Source of the DNA: Microterricola viridarii
GTDB lineage: Bacteria > Actinomycetota > Actinomycetes > Actinomycetales > Microbacteriaceae
Reading direction: 5' to 3'
Length of the DNA: 64,000 bases
Assembly: GCF_900104895.1 (NCBI RefSeq)
Contig: NZ_LT629742.1
Span: 1,736,001-1,800,000, forward strand
A program made the position numbers and the translations under genes. Shown here one piece after another: positions 17,931 through 27,362 of the stretch; within the stretch, counting starts at the first letter, position 1; every line of letters begins with the position of its first letter. The notes under the pieces were generated by a model. It searched no databases. It was not told the origin of the DNA and was given only the letters and a program-made list of their open reading frames with translations.

Positions 17931-17951
17931 CTTGAGCGAACTGCACTCAAC
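17931..17951 (+). promoter_or_regulatory. HAIR operator (HspR binding site)
   Basis: CTTGAGC, seven bases, then ACTCAAC. The established HspR-associated inverted repeat is CTTGAGT-N7-ACTCAAG, so each arm differs only at its outer or inner base. It ends 19 bases before the GTG of the Clp/Hsp100 gene, which fits heat-shock control by an HspR repressor encoded elsewhere. Confidence 0.75.
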
Positions 17952-17969
17952 TTTACCTGAGGAGGATTG

Positions 17970-20552
17970 GTGCCCGAAGATTTCACAGAGCCCGGAGCCA
18001 ACTCGTTCGACGAGTTCCTCTCCCGCTACCTCGCGGGCGAACAGGCACGGCAGGCCAGGTCGATCGACCTCAGCCGCTTCCTGACCGCACGCACCCAGAG
18101 CATCCTGCGCCAGGCTGGACGCTTCGCGCTCGAGCGCGGCCAGACCGAGCTCGACGCCCTGCACATCCTGCGCGTGATCGTCGAGGACGAGAGCGTCTCG
18201 CAGGCGATCGCCCGCATCGGCGTGGCGCCGGAGCGCATCATCACCGCGACCGAGGCGCGCCTGCCCGCCGCGACGGATGTCGCCGACATCGACGCCGCCA
18301 CCATCACGCCCAGCGCCTCCCGCGCGCTGTTCCACAGCTACCAGGTGGCCCGCTCGAGCGGATCGACGTACATCGACCCGGAGCACCTGTTCTTCGCGCT
18401 CGTGCTGGGGCAGGACGCCCCCGCCGGCCAGGTGCTCGCCCGCGCCGGTGTCACCGCCGAGGCGCTGACCCAGCAGATCCGCGAGCCGGTGACGGCGGGC
18501 GCGCCCGGCGACGCCGAGCTCGGTGACAGGGAGAAGGCAGGGGGCGCCGCGGAATCCGCGACCCCCATGCTCGACGCCTTCGGCACCGACCTCACGCAGC
18601 GCGCCGCCGACGGCGAGCTCGACCCCGTCATCGGCCGTGCCGACGAGATCGAGCAGACGATCGAGATCCTCAGCCGCCGCACCAAGAACAACCCGGTGCT
18701 CGTCGGCGAGGCCGGCGTGGGCAAGACGGCGATCGTGGAGGGCCTCGCCCGCGCCATAGTCGAGGAGACCGTGCCGGAGCAGTTGCTCGGCCGGCGCGTG
18801 ATCTCGCTCGACCTGCCCGGCATGCTCGCCGGCACCCGCTACCGCGGAGACTTCGAGGAGCGCCTCACCAAGACCATGGAGGAGATCGCCGCGCACACGG
18901 GCGAACTCATCGTCTTCATCGATGAGGTGCACACCGTCGTCGGTGCGGGCGGCGCCGGAGACGGCGGAATGGACGCGGGCAACATCCTGAAGCCCCGACT
19001 CGCACGCGGCGAACTGCACCTCGTGGGTGCCACGACGCTGAGTGAGTATCGAAGGATCGAGAAGGACCCGGCGCTCGAGCGCCGCTTCCAGCCCGTCAAG
19101 GTGGGGGAGCCTTCGATCGAGGACGCCGTGCTGATCCTGCACGGGCTGAAGCCGGCCTACGAGGCGCACCACGGCGTGCGCTACACGGATGCCGCGCTCC
19201 GCGCCTCCGTCGAGCTCAGCGCCCGCTACCTCAATGACCGGGTGCTGCCGGACAAGGCCATCGACCTCATCGACCAGGCCGGCGCGCGCCTGCGCCTCCG
19301 CCTTGGCATGAAGACCGATGTCCCCGCGCTCATCGCGCGCCTCGCCGAGCTGGAGGCCGACAAGAATGCCGCCGTCGGCGCCGAGCACTACGAGGAGGCC
19401 TCGCGGATTCGCGATGAGATCGGGGCGGTGCAGGCCAAGCTCGACGCGGCGACCGCGCAGAGGGGCGGCGCTGCATCCGGCGACGCGGCGCACGTCGTCG
19501 ACGAGGCGCAGATCGCCGGGGTGATCTCGCGGGCCACCGGGATTCCGGTGAACCGCCTCACCGAGAGCGAGCGGGAACGCCTCGGCGACCTCGAGGGCGA
19601 GCTGCACGGGCGCGTCATCGGCCAGGACGACGCGGTCACCGCGGTCGCCAAGGCCGTGCGCCGCAGCCGCACCGGCATGGGCGACGCGCGTCGCCCGGTC
19701 GGCTCCTTCCTGTTCCTCGGGCCGACCGGCGTCGGCAAGACCGAGCTCGCGAAGTCGCTCGCGGCGAGCCTGTTCGACGACGAGTCCGCCGTCATCCGCT
19801 TCGACATGAGCGAGTTCGGCGAACGGCACACGGTGTCTCGGCTCGTCGGCGCCCCTCCCGGATACGTCGGCTACGACGAGGCGGGCCAGCTCACCGAGCG
19901 TGTGCGACGCAACCCCTACTCGATCGTGCTGTTCGACGAGATCGAGAAGGCGCACCCCGACGTCTTCAACCTGCTGCTGCAGGTGCTCGACGACGGGCGC
20001 CTGACCGACGGCCAGGGGCGCACGGTCGACTTCCGCAACACCGTGATCGTGATGACCTCGAACCTCGGCCCGGAGTTCCTCGCGTCGCGGTCGGGCGCCC
20101 TCGGCTTCGTGGCCGGCTCCGACCCCTCCGGCTTCGGCTCGGCCGACGACGTGCGCCAGCGCGTCATGGGCAAGGTGCGCGAGGCCATGCGCCCCGAGTT
20201 CCTCAACCGCATCGATGAGATCGTGCTGTTCCAGAAGCTCGACCGGCCGCAGCTCGAGCGGATCGTGCGCCTGATGCTCGACGCCACGGCGTCGCGGCTC
20301 GCCGCGCGCGAGATCGGCCTCGAGGTGACGGATGCCGCGGTGTCCCTGCTGTCCGAGCGCGGCTACGAACCCGAGTACGGCGCCCGACCGCTGCGCCGCG
20401 TCATCCAGCGCGAGATCGACGACCGCATCGCCGATCTGTTCGTCAGCGGCGCGGTGGGCGACGGCGAGGGCGTGCGGGTGGACGTCGCGGACGGCGAGTT
20501 CCTGGTGACACCCGTCCCGCGCGCGACGCTCAGCCTGCCGCAGGCGGCGTAA
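17970..20552 (+). CDS. clpC: Clp/Hsp100 ATPase (ClpC/ClpB-like)
   Basis: An 860-aa AAA+ unfoldase. An N-terminal Clp-N repeat domain (residues 25-160) is followed by AAA1 with GEAGVGKT (about 245) and AAA2 with GPTGVGKT (about 585). The region between them is short and contains a UVR-like segment ([14 protein letters not shown]), which is ClpC-like, not the long ClpB coiled coil. I prefer GTG at 17970 because GGAGGA ends three bases before it; the TTG at 17967 would leave no spacing. The upstream HAIR operator resembles control of clpB in other actinobacteria. Whether it partners with ClpP or disaggregates protein is not decided by sequence. Confidence 0.92.
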   Translation: MPEDFTEPGANSFDEFLSRYLAGEQARQARSIDLSRFLTARTQSILRQAGRFALERGQTELDALHILRVIVEDESVSQAIARIGVAPERIITATEARLPAATDVADIDAATITPSASRALFHSYQVARSSGSTYIDPEHLFFALVLGQDAPAGQVLARAGVTAEALTQQIREPVTAGAPGDAELGDREKAGGAAESATPMLDAFGTDLTQRAADGELDPVIGRADEIEQTIEILSRRTKNNPVLVGEAGVGKTAIVEGLARAIVEETVPEQLLGRRVISLDLPGMLAGTRYRGDFEERLTKTMEEIAAHTGELIVFIDEVHTVVGAGGAGDGGMDAGNILKPRLARGELHLVGATTLSEYRRIEKDPALERRFQPVKVGEPSIEDAVLILHGLKPAYEAHHGVRYTDAALRASVELSARYLNDRVLPDKAIDLIDQAGARLRLRLGMKTDVPALIARLAELEADKNAAVGAEHYEEASRIRDEIGAVQAKLDAATAQRGGAASGDAAHVVDEAQIAGVISRATGIPVNRLTESERERLGDLEGELHGRVIGQDDAVTAVAKAVRRSRTGMGDARRPVGSFLFLGPTGVGKTELAKSLAASLFDDESAVIRFDMSEFGERHTVSRLVGAPPGYVGYDEAGQLTERVRRNPYSIVLFDEIEKAHPDVFNLLLQVLDDGRLTDGQGRTVDFRNTVIVMTSNLGPEFLASRSGALGFVAGSDPSGFGSADDVRQRVMGKVREAMRPEFLNRIDEIVLFQKLDRPQLERIVRLMLDATASRLAAREIGLEVTDAAVSLLSERGYEPEYGARPLRRVIQREIDDRIADLFVSGAVGDGEGVRVDVADGEFLVTPVPRATLSLPQAA

Positions 20553-20560
20553 CCCACGAA

Positions 20561-20604
20561 ACGGCGAACGCCCGGCGCTCCCTGGAGTGCCGGGCGTTCG
20601 CCGT
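20561..20604 (+). terminator. Strong hairpin after the Clp gene
   Basis: A 16-bp perfect stem, ACGGCGAACGCCCGGC (20561-20576) with its complement at 20589-20604, closes a 12-base loop. It lies between the convergent Clp and SAP-domain genes and could serve both strands. There is no U-run. Confidence 0.85.
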
Positions 20605-20624
20605 GTCCGCAGGCCGTCGGCGGG

Positions 20625-21182
20625 CTAGGCGCGGCCCCGCTCATCGACCGACTGGCCGCGGTACGCCTGCCAAGCGCGCAACAGTTCCTCGCGGGAACCC
20701 CCGGGGTGGCTCTCATGCCAGCCGCGGGTGAACCGGTTGTACTCGAACTGGGCGTCGATCTCCTGCGGCCCCTGGCCGCGGGTGGCGCGGTAGTGCGCGA
20801 GCGCATCCCGCAGGGTTTGGGTGCCGTCGGTCTCCGCGAAGAACGCGCGCATCGCGCCGTCGAATCGGAACGGCGCGCCCACCTGCTCGGCGAACCACGC
20901 ACGCACGGGCTGGCTGCAGCGCTGCCCGCGCGGGATGGGCGTCGCGGCCGTGAGCGCCCCCGACAGCTGCGCGGAGCCCCCGCCGAGCCGCGCTGCCGGC
21001 TCCGCGAACGGCTGCCCGTCGAGCGCCGCCGCGATGCGCCGCGTCAGGAGCTCCTTGCCGCCCGTCGAGCGGATGCCGAGAGCGCGGGCGAAGGCGCTGA
21101 GCTCGTCCTTCAACCAGTACCAGCGCAACAGCTCTGCGCCGCCCATCTCGGGGGTCAGTGGAGGGCGCGGGGTCCCTGGCAT
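20625..21182 (-). CDS. SAP-like / DUF6434 domain protein
   Basis: A 185-aa protein. Residues 14-55 (LLRWYWLKDELSAFARALG...GKELLTRRIAAAL) look like a SAP helix-extension-helix, a nucleic-acid binding module. The C-terminal part (FRFDGAMRAFFAETDGTQTLRDAL...FEYNRFTRGWHESHPG) matches what is seen in DUF6434-type proteins. Function unknown. It stands alone between the Clp terminator and the transporter operon, 11 bp downstream of the transporter's last gene and on the same strand. Confidence 0.72.
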   Translation of the reverse strand: MPGTPRPPLTPEMGGAELLRWYWLKDELSAFARALGIRSTGGKELLTRRIAAALDGQPFAEPAARLGGGSAQLSGALTAATPIPRGQRCSQPVRAWFAEQVGAPFRFDGAMRAFFAETDGTQTLRDALAHYRATRGQGPQEIDAQFEYNRFTRGWHESHPGGSREELLRAWQAYRGQSVDERGRA

Positions 21183-21193
21183 GCCGCGTCGGC

Positions 21194-22021
21194 CTAGCGG
21201 GGCAGCCGCGGCACGGCGGCGATGAGCGCCCGGGTGTACTCCTCGGCGGGAGCGTGCAGCAGCTGCGGGGTCGGCCCGGCCTCCACGACACGGCCGCCGC
21301 GCAGCACGACGGTGCGCTCACAGAGCGAGGCGACGGCGCCCAGGTCGTGCGAGACCATCACCAGGGCGAGGCCCGTGCGGTCGCGCAGGCCCTGCAGCAG
21401 GTCGATCACCTGGATGCGGGTGCTCATGTCGAGGGCGCTGACCGGCTCGTCCGCGAGCAGCAGGCGGGGCTTGCAGACGACGGCGCGCGCGATCGCGATG
21501 CGCTGCCGCTGGCCGCCGGAGAACTCGTGCGGGTAGCGGCGCAGCACGTCGGCGTCGAGGCCGACCGATTCCAGGGCGGATGCCGCCTGCTCCGCGGCCT
21601 CCCGGCCGCTCGCGATGCCGAGCGAGCGCAGCGGCTCGCTCACGATCCGGTCGATGCGCTGGCGCGGGTCCAGCGAGGAGTACGGGTCCTGGAAGACGGC
21701 CTGCACGGAGCTGCGGAAGCGGCGGATCTGCGCGGTGTCGCGCCGGTTCAGCGGCTCGCCGTCGAAGAGCACGGCCCCGCTGCTCGGGGCGTCGAGGCCG
21801 AGCAGCAGCCGGAGCGCCGTCGTCTTGCCGGCGCCGGACTCCCCGACCAGGCCGACGCTCTCGCCCGCGGCGATCGACAGGGAGACGTCGTCGAGCGCGA
21901 GACCGCCGCGGTGGTAGCGGTAGCCGGCGCCCTGGAGTGCGAGGATGGGCGGCGCGGCCGCGGCGGGCGCGGGGATGTCGGCCGGGGAGGTGCCGGCCGG
22001 GGGAGCTGCCTGCTCTGTCAT
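21194..22021 (-). CDS. Peptide ABC transporter ATP-binding protein (DppF-type)
   Basis: A 275-aa ATPase subunit, last gene of a five-gene oligopeptide/dipeptide-type operon. It shows Walker A GESGAGKT, signature SGGQRQRIA and Walker B RLLLADEPVSALD, with the H-loop SHDLGAV. An Ala/Pro-rich N-terminal tail of about 25 residues precedes the fold. The start overlaps the stop of the preceding ATPase by four bases. Confidence 0.93.
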   Translation of the reverse strand: MTEQAAPPAGTSPADIPAPAAAAPPILALQGAGYRYHRGGLALDDVSLSIAAGESVGLVGESGAGKTTALRLLLGLDAPSSGAVLFDGEPLNRRDTAQIRRFRSSVQAVFQDPYSSLDPRQRIDRIVSEPLRSLGIASGREAAEQAASALESVGLDADVLRRYPHEFSGGQRQRIAIARAVVCKPRLLLADEPVSALDMSTRIQVIDLLQGLRDRTGLALVMVSHDLGAVASLCERTVVLRGGRVVEAGPTPQLLHAPAEEYTRALIAAVPRLPR

Positions 22022-22821
22022 AGCGCCTCCAGAGCGTTGTCGAGGGCCCGCGCGCTGGCGACGAGCCGCCGGGTGTACTCGTGCTCCGGGGCGCTCAGCA
22101 CCCGGGCGACCGGCCCGCGCTCGACGGCGACGCCGTTGCTCAGCACGACCACCTCGTCGACCATCGAGGAGACGACGGCCAGGTCGTGGCTGATGAAGAG
22201 CAGCGCCATCTCGCGCTCGGCGACGAGCCGGTTGAGCAGCGCCAGCACCTCCGCCTGCACGGTGACGTCGAGCGCCGTCGTCGGCTCGTCGGCGATCAGC
22301 AGCGCCGGCCGGCTGGCCAGGGCGATCGCGATGGCGACGCGCTGGCGCTGGCCGCCGGAGATCTCGTGCGGGTAGGCCCGCAGCATGCGGTCCAGGTCCG
22401 GCAGGGCCACCTCGTCGAGGGCGGCCCGCACGGCCGTGTCGAGGGCGCTGCCGCGCAGCCCCCGGTGCCGCCGGATCGGGCCGGCCACCTGGCGTCCGAC
22501 CCGCATCAGCGGGTCGAGGGCGGTCAACGGCTCTTGGAAGACGATGGAGGCGACGGGCCCGCGCAGGGGCTGGAGCACCCGCTCGTCGGCCCCGATCACC
22601 TCGACGCCGTCCAGCGTGATGCTGCCGCTCGCGGCCAGCCCGCTCGGCAGCAGGCCCGTGATGGCGAGCGAGGTGAGCGACTTGCCCGAGCCGGATTCGC
22701 CGATCAGGCCGAGCCGGGCGCCGGCCTCGAGGGAGAGGTAGAGCTCGTCGACGAGGGGCCGGGCATCCGGCGCGGCGGAGGCGGAGCTGATCGACAGCCG
22801 GTCGATGCGGAGCAGGCTCAT
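22018..22821 (-). CDS. Peptide ABC transporter ATP-binding protein (DppD-type)
   Basis: A 267-aa ATPase subunit. Walker A GESGSGKS, signature SGGQRQRVA, Walker B ALLIADEPTTALD and H-loop SHDLAVV are visible. I took the ATG at 22821 (MSLLRIDRLSIS), which overlaps the upstream permease stop by four bases; the frame continues upstream only as a shadow of that permease. With the next gene it forms the heterodimeric energiser of the importer. Confidence 0.93.
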   Translation of the reverse strand: MSLLRIDRLSISSASAAPDARPLVDELYLSLEAGARLGLIGESGSGKSLTSLAITGLLPSGLAASGSITLDGVEVIGADERVLQPLRGPVASIVFQEPLTALDPLMRVGRQVAGPIRRHRGLRGSALDTAVRAALDEVALPDLDRMLRAYPHEISGGQRQRVAIAIALASRPALLIADEPTTALDVTVQAEVLALLNRLVAEREMALLFISHDLAVVSSMVDEVVVLSNGVAVERGPVARVLSAPEHEYTRRLVASARALDNALEAL

Positions 22822-23687
22822 CGGGAACGCTTTCGGGTCGGGTCGGCGAGGTCGCGCAGGCCGTCGGCGATGAAGTTGACGCCGACGACGAGGATGACGA
22901 GCGCGATGCCCGGGGCGATCGCGCCGGCCGGCGCCGTGGTGAACGTCGCCTGCGCCTCTTGCAGCATGCGCCCCCAGGAGGCGTTGGGCGGGGGAGCGCC
23001 GAGCCCGAGGTAGGAGAGGCTGGCCTCGGCGAGCACGGCCGCGCCGAAGAGGAGGGCGAGGTTGACGCCGAGCGTCGGCCAGATGTTCGGCAGCACGTGC
23101 TGGCCGACGATGCCGAACCAGCGGGTGCCCGAGGTGCGCGCGGCCGTCACATACTGCGCGCGCAGCACCTGGCTGGCGAGGATGCGGGTGAGCCGGGCGA
23201 CGACGGCCGAGAGGGCGATGCCGATGGCGAGGACGGCGGTTCCGAGCGATGCGCCCTGGGCGGCGACGATCAGCATCGCCAGCAGCAGCACGGGGAAGGC
23301 GATCAGCACGTCGAGGGTCGCCGAGATGGTGTCGTCCAGCCACGGTTTGGCGAAGGCGGCGACGAGCCCGATCGTGATGCCGATGGCGGCGCCGACGGCG
23401 ACCGCGCCGCAGCCGACGGTGATCGCGATGCGGGCGCCGATCATCAGCTGGGTGAGCAGGTCGCGGCCGAACTTGTCGGTGCCGAGCCAGTGATCCCAGC
23501 TGGGCGACTCCAGGCGGCCGCCCGAGGTGTCGCTCGGCTCGTACGGCAGCCAGACGAGCGAGACGAGGGCGACGGCCACGATCAGGCCCACGAACGCGAT
23601 GCCGATCGCCAGCGTGCGCGAGCGCCGCCGGCCCTTCAGGCGGGGCGAGACGTGCTGGGTCGCGTCGGAGGGCGTCACGGCGGTCAT
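22818..23687 (-). CDS. Peptide ABC transporter permease (DppC-type)
   Basis: A 289-aa inner-membrane permease with about six helices. The N-terminal helix RTLAIGIAFVGLIVAVALVS precedes the periplasmic segment HWLGTDKFGRD, a DppC/OppC hallmark. The EAA loop region AARTSGTRWFGIVGQHVLPN contacts the ATPases. Overlaps both neighbours by four bases. Confidence 0.93.
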   Translation of the reverse strand: MTAVTPSDATQHVSPRLKGRRRSRTLAIGIAFVGLIVAVALVSLVWLPYEPSDTSGGRLESPSWDHWLGTDKFGRDLLTQLMIGARIAITVGCGAVAVGAAIGITIGLVAAFAKPWLDDTISATLDVLIAFPVLLLAMLIVAAQGASLGTAVLAIGIALSAVVARLTRILASQVLRAQYVTAARTSGTRWFGIVGQHVLPNIWPTLGVNLALLFGAAVLAEASLSYLGLGAPPPNASWGRMLQEAQATFTTAPAGAIAPGIALVILVVGVNFIADGLRDLADPTRKRSR

Positions 23688-24652
23688 CGGATGCCGTTCC
23701 CGGAGATGCTCGTGCGCAGGCGCGGGTCGATGAGGCGCTGGGCGACGTCGGCCAGGAAGCCGATCACCAGCACGAGCAGGGTGCTGACCAAGAGGATCCC
23801 CTGGATGTTCGGGTAGTCGTGCTGTTGGATGGCGGTCAGCAGCATGCTGCCGAGGCCGGGCAGGGTGAACACGCTCTCCACGACGACGGCGCCGAGGAAT
23901 GTGGTGGCCAGCTCGATGCCGAGGATCGAGATGACGGGCACGATGCCGTTGCGCAGCCCGTGCCGCCAGAATGCGCCGGAGAAGCTGGCCCCCTGCGCCC
24001 GGGCGGAGCGCAGGTAGTCGCTGCCGATCACGTCGAGGGTGGCCGAGCGGATGTAGCGGGTGAGCGAGGCGCTCATCACCAGCGCGATCGTGATCACCGG
24101 CAGCGCCAGCGAGGTCAGCGCGGCACCGGGGTTCGCCCAGTCGTCGCGGGGGAAGCCGCCGGAGGGCAGCCAGCGCAGGTTCACGGCGAAGACGTTGACC
24201 AGCAGCATCCCGACCCAGAAGACGGGGACCGCGATGCCGAGCTGGGAGAAGCCGGAGAGCAGGATGCCGTACCAGCGGTCGGCGCGCACGGCGGCGATGA
24301 AGCCGGCCGGCAGGGCGATCAGCAGGGCGAGGGCGAAGGAGAGCAGTGTGAGCGGGATGGTCACGCTCATGCGCGCCGCGATCTCGGGGCCGACGGGCAG
24401 CGAGCTGATGAAGGAGCTGCCGAGGTCGAGGCTGAGCACGCCGCCGAACCAGTCGGTGAACTGCTGGAACAGCGGAAGGTCGGCGCCGACCTGGGCGCGG
24501 GCCGCGTCGATCTGCTCCTGGGTGGCGTTCACCGACAGCAGGGCGTTGGCCGGGTCGCCGGGCAGCACGCGCAGCAACAGGAAAAGCACGACCATCGCGA
24601 TCGCGAAGGAGATCACGAGGAAGCCGAGGCGGCGCACAAGATAGACGGTCAT
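23684..24652 (-). CDS. Peptide ABC transporter permease (DppB-type)
   Basis: A 322-aa permease. The N-terminus MTVYLVRRLGFLVISFAIAM followed by LRVLPGDPANALL is characteristic of DppB/OppB. It also has the EAA loop ARAQGASFSGAFWRHGLRNG and about six helices. It is separated from the binding-protein gene by 73 bp that hold a strong hairpin, which probably makes the binding protein the most abundant product. Confidence 0.93.
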   Translation of the reverse strand: MTVYLVRRLGFLVISFAIAMVVLFLLLRVLPGDPANALLSVNATQEQIDAARAQVGADLPLFQQFTDWFGGVLSLDLGSSFISSLPVGPEIAARMSVTIPLTLLSFALALLIALPAGFIAAVRADRWYGILLSGFSQLGIAVPVFWVGMLLVNVFAVNLRWLPSGGFPRDDWANPGAALTSLALPVITIALVMSASLTRYIRSATLDVIGSDYLRSARAQGASFSGAFWRHGLRNGIVPVISILGIELATTFLGAVVVESVFTLPGLGSMLLTAIQQHDYPNIQGILLVSTLLVLVIGFLADVAQRLIDPRLRTSISGNGIR

Positions 24653-24676
24653 GGAGACTTCAGGTTAAGGCCTGCA

Positions 24677-24708
24677 GGCCGGGACACCGCAACCGCGGTG
24701 TCCCGGCC
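24677..24708 (-). terminator. Intra-operon hairpin between binding protein and permease genes
   Basis: A 14-bp perfect stem (GGCCGGGACACCGC and its complement) closes an AACC tetraloop. There is no U-tract. Hairpins in this position commonly stabilise the upstream binding-protein transcript or attenuate read-through; which applies here is inference. Confidence 0.75.
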
Positions 24709-24725
24709 CTCGGGGGATGGGGTGT

Positions 24726-26231
24726 TTAGCCGCGCACGATCTTCGAGACGAAGAACTGCGAGTTCAGCCCGTTGACGCCGTATCCGGAGATGTCGCTGGA
24801 GGCGACGACGATCTGCGGGTAGAGGTAGAGCCAGACGCTGGCGGCGTCCTGGGCGATCTGCTCGTTGACCAGCTTGAGCTTCGCGGTCTGCTCGTCGGTG
24901 CTGCTGGCGCGCTCGGCCTCTGCGACCCACTCGGTGACCTGCGGGTTGTTGTAGCCCCAGTAGAAGTCGGGGTTGCCGTACCAGACCACGTCGCGGTCGT
25001 TCACGTGCTCCTGCAGGGTCGCCTCGAAGTTGCGTTCCTTGAAGACCTTGGAGTACCACTCGTCGGCGCTGATGGTGTTGATGTTCACCGTGATGCCGAC
25101 CTTGGCCAGCTCGCTCTGCAGGAACTCGGCGACGGCCGGGTGCGGGTCGTAGCTCGGGGTGTCGAGCGTGAACTCGAAGCCGTCGGCCAGGCCGGCCTCG
25201 GCGAGCAGCTTCTCGGAGAGGGCGGGGTCGTACGGGTTCACCTGCGTGAGGTCCTCGTACCAGGGGTCGGTCGGGGGAACCATCGAGCCGATGAGCGTGC
25301 CGTAGTCACCCCACACGGAGTTGAGCAGTTTCTTGGTGTCGATCGCCGAGTAGACGGCCTTGCGCACGGCGACCTGGTCGAACGGGGCGACCTTGTCGTT
25401 GAAGGCGAGCAGCTCCTTGGTGGTGGAGTTGCCGTCGTTCACGACGAAGTCGGGGTTGTCGGTGAACTGGCTGAGCTGGTCGGGGCTCTGCACGCTCGTG
25501 ATGACGTCGATCTGGTTGGTGACCAGCGCGTTGCTGAGTGCCGTGGCATCCGTGAAGTAGTTGAAGACGACTTCCTTGTTGGATGCCTGCTCGCCCCAGT
25601 AGTCGCTCCAGCGGTCGAGGCTGAGCGAGCTGCCGCGCTTCCAGTCGCCGACCGTGTACGGGCCGGTGCCGTCCTCTGCGGTCTTCAGGTCGGTGGCGGC
25701 GTCGTTGACAACCCAGATGTAGCTGAGGTTGTAGATGAAGGAGATCGACGGCTCGGAGAGCGTGATCGTGACGGTCGCGTCATCCGGGGTCTGGATGTCG
25801 GCGATGGTCTTGAAGCTGCTCTTGCGCGCCGACTGCGAGTCCTCGGCGGTGACGCGCTCGATGCTCGACTTGACGTCGGCGGAGGTGAGCGGGTCGCCGG
25901 AGTGGAAGGTGACGCCGTCCTGCAAAGTGAACGTGTAGGTCAGGCCGTCGTCGCTCACCGTGTTGCTGGCGGCGAGCACGGGCTCGACCTCGCCGGCGTC
26001 GGTGAGGCGGAACAGGCCCTCGTAGACGTTGCCGGTCAGCGCCTCGGTGACGCCCTGGCCGCCGCCGCCGACGTTGCTGAGGTTCTGCGGCTCGTAGAGC
26101 GAGCCGACCTCGATGGTGGCGTCGGTGGCGGTCGCCGCGCCGGTGTCGCTGGTGCCGCCGCCCGCTGCGCAGCCCGACAGGGCCAGCGCTGCGGCGACGG
26201 ACAGGGCAATGGCGCCCGTGGATCTCTTCAC
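24726..26231 (-). CDS. Peptide ABC transporter substrate-binding lipoprotein
   Basis: A 501-aa SBP family 5 protein (DppA/OppA type), membrane-anchored by a lipobox LALSGC after the signal peptide. Family features include LTYTFTLQDGVTFHSGDPLTSADV and the Y-rich C-terminal lobe. It is the likely specificity determinant for peptides or similar ligands. The start is GTG at 26231 with AGGAG about seven bases upstream. It is the first core gene of the transporter operon; the DUF1684 gene lies 73 bp upstream on the same strand. Confidence 0.94.
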   Translation of the reverse strand: MKRSTGAIALSVAAALALSGCAAGGGTSDTGAATATDATIEVGSLYEPQNLSNVGGGGQGVTEALTGNVYEGLFRLTDAGEVEPVLAASNTVSDDGLTYTFTLQDGVTFHSGDPLTSADVKSSIERVTAEDSQSARKSSFKTIADIQTPDDATVTITLSEPSISFIYNLSYIWVVNDAATDLKTAEDGTGPYTVGDWKRGSSLSLDRWSDYWGEQASNKEVVFNYFTDATALSNALVTNQIDVITSVQSPDQLSQFTDNPDFVVNDGNSTTKELLAFNDKVAPFDQVAVRKAVYSAIDTKKLLNSVWGDYGTLIGSMVPPTDPWYEDLTQVNPYDPALSEKLLAEAGLADGFEFTLDTPSYDPHPAVAEFLQSELAKVGITVNINTISADEWYSKVFKERNFEATLQEHVNDRDVVWYGNPDFYWGYNNPQVTEWVAEAERASSTDEQTAKLKLVNEQIAQDAASVWLYLYPQIVVASSDISGYGVNGLNSQFFVSKIVRG

Positions 26232-26304
26232 GTGTTACTCCTGGGGGATTGTGGTGCTGTGCGATGTGGTGCGGTGTGCGGGGGTGCTGTGTGCGGGGGT
26301 GCGC

Positions 26305-27120
26305 TTAGAGGGTGTAGATGTCGAAGCCGCCGGTGAACCGGGCCACGCGCTCGCCGGCCGTGACGGGCAGGGCGAACCGGTTCTGGGCCGGCGGCAGCGG
26401 ACAGTTGTACTGCGCCGAGAAGCCGCAGGGCGGCACGAAGGCGCGGTTGAAGTCGAGGGTGACCGGCCCGGGCGTCCCACTGCGCCCATCGAAGCTGCCG
26501 CCGCCGTCCGTGCGCTGCACGAACAGGAAGCGGCCGGAGCCGTAGGTGCCGGTGTCGCCGTCGATGCCGTTCGTGGCATCGCCGAAGACGAGCAGCAGTG
26601 TGCCGCCGTCGTCGAAGGCGCTCATCGTGTACTCGGTGTCGCCGAGCGTGAAACGGATGTCGCCGGGCACGACGAGGTCGCGTGAGCCGCCATTGTCGCG
26701 GATGTGCTCGAACGGGATCGTGCGGCCCTCGGCGACCGGGGTGAACTCGGCCTGGATCAGCCAGGCGGGGTCGTAGTCGAAGACGGGAACGGTGTCGAAA
26801 GCGCGGATCGCGGGGGACGCCGCGTCCCAGAGGCGCACACCGTGCTCCGGTGCGCCCGTGTCGAGGTTCTTCCTGGCCAGCACGGTCGCGGTGACGGTCG
26901 GCGCCTGGCCGACGAGGGCCTCGCCGGCGCTCAGTTCGGTGCCGTCCGGCAGCCAGCGGGTCTCCACCAGCGCGAGGTTGCCCTGCGGGGCGACGAGGGC
27001 CGCGAGGCGCCCCTCGTGCCACTCGGAGTGCTCGGCGACCAGGGTGGCGAGGAGCTCGCTGCTGAGGTCGCTGCCGAGGGTGCTGCCGAGGTCTGTGGCG
27101 GTGGCGGTGCTGGCTGTCAT
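26305..27120 (-). CDS. DUF1684 family protein
   Basis: A 271-aa protein of unknown function. The family blocks are clear: WLIQAEFTPV, GTYGSGRFLFV and LDFNRAFVPPCGFSAQYNCPLPP near the C-terminus. No signal peptide is seen. Either ATG 27120 (MTASTATATDLG) or ATG 27147 could be the start; neither has a strong ribosome binding site, and the conserved region begins well after both. It may be co-transcribed with the peptide transporter. Confidence 0.85.
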   Translation of the reverse strand: MTASTATATDLGSTLGSDLSSELLATLVAEHSEWHEGRLAALVAPQGNLALVETRWLPDGTELSAGEALVGQAPTVTATVLARKNLDTGAPEHGVRLWDAASPAIRAFDTVPVFDYDPAWLIQAEFTPVAEGRTIPFEHIRDNGGSRDLVVPGDIRFTLGDTEYTMSAFDDGGTLLLVFGDATNGIDGDTGTYGSGRFLFVQRTDGGGSFDGRSGTPGPVTLDFNRAFVPPCGFSAQYNCPLPPAQNRFALPVTAGERVARFTGGFDIYTL

Positions 27121-27253
27121 GGTCTCGATTCTGAGCTGGTGCGGCATGGTGTGCGAATTCTGTTACCGCATGGGTCAAACGGCTGCGGGGCGCAAACAAT
27201 TCCGGGATGGATGAACTTTCATCCGATTCGGGGAGGGCTCTCGTGCGGCATCC

Positions 27254-27267
27254 GCGATCATGATCGC
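27254..27267. promoter_or_regulatory. 14-bp perfect palindrome upstream of DUF1684/transporter genes
   Basis: GCGATCATGATCGC lies in the 215-bp gap 27148-27362, which is A/T-richer than the surrounding DNA (for example 27284-27310). This gap is the probable promoter region for the minus-strand DUF1684-transporter genes, and the palindrome is a candidate operator. No regulator gene is adjacent. Confidence 0.4.
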
Positions 27268-27362
27268 CTGAGCAGCGCAGCAGGATACATATTACATGGC
27301 ATTTTGGATTGCATAAGCACGCGGCATGTATGGCGATGGCCTCCGGAGCGCCGGCCCGGGCG

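Noticed and set aside
15969-19955. Very long minus-strand open frame (about 1328 codons) opposite rnc, mutM and the Clp gene
   Set aside because: It is a high-GC antisense shadow. The plus strand encodes three clear families over the same DNA, and the translation is Arg/Gly/Ala/His-rich without domains.
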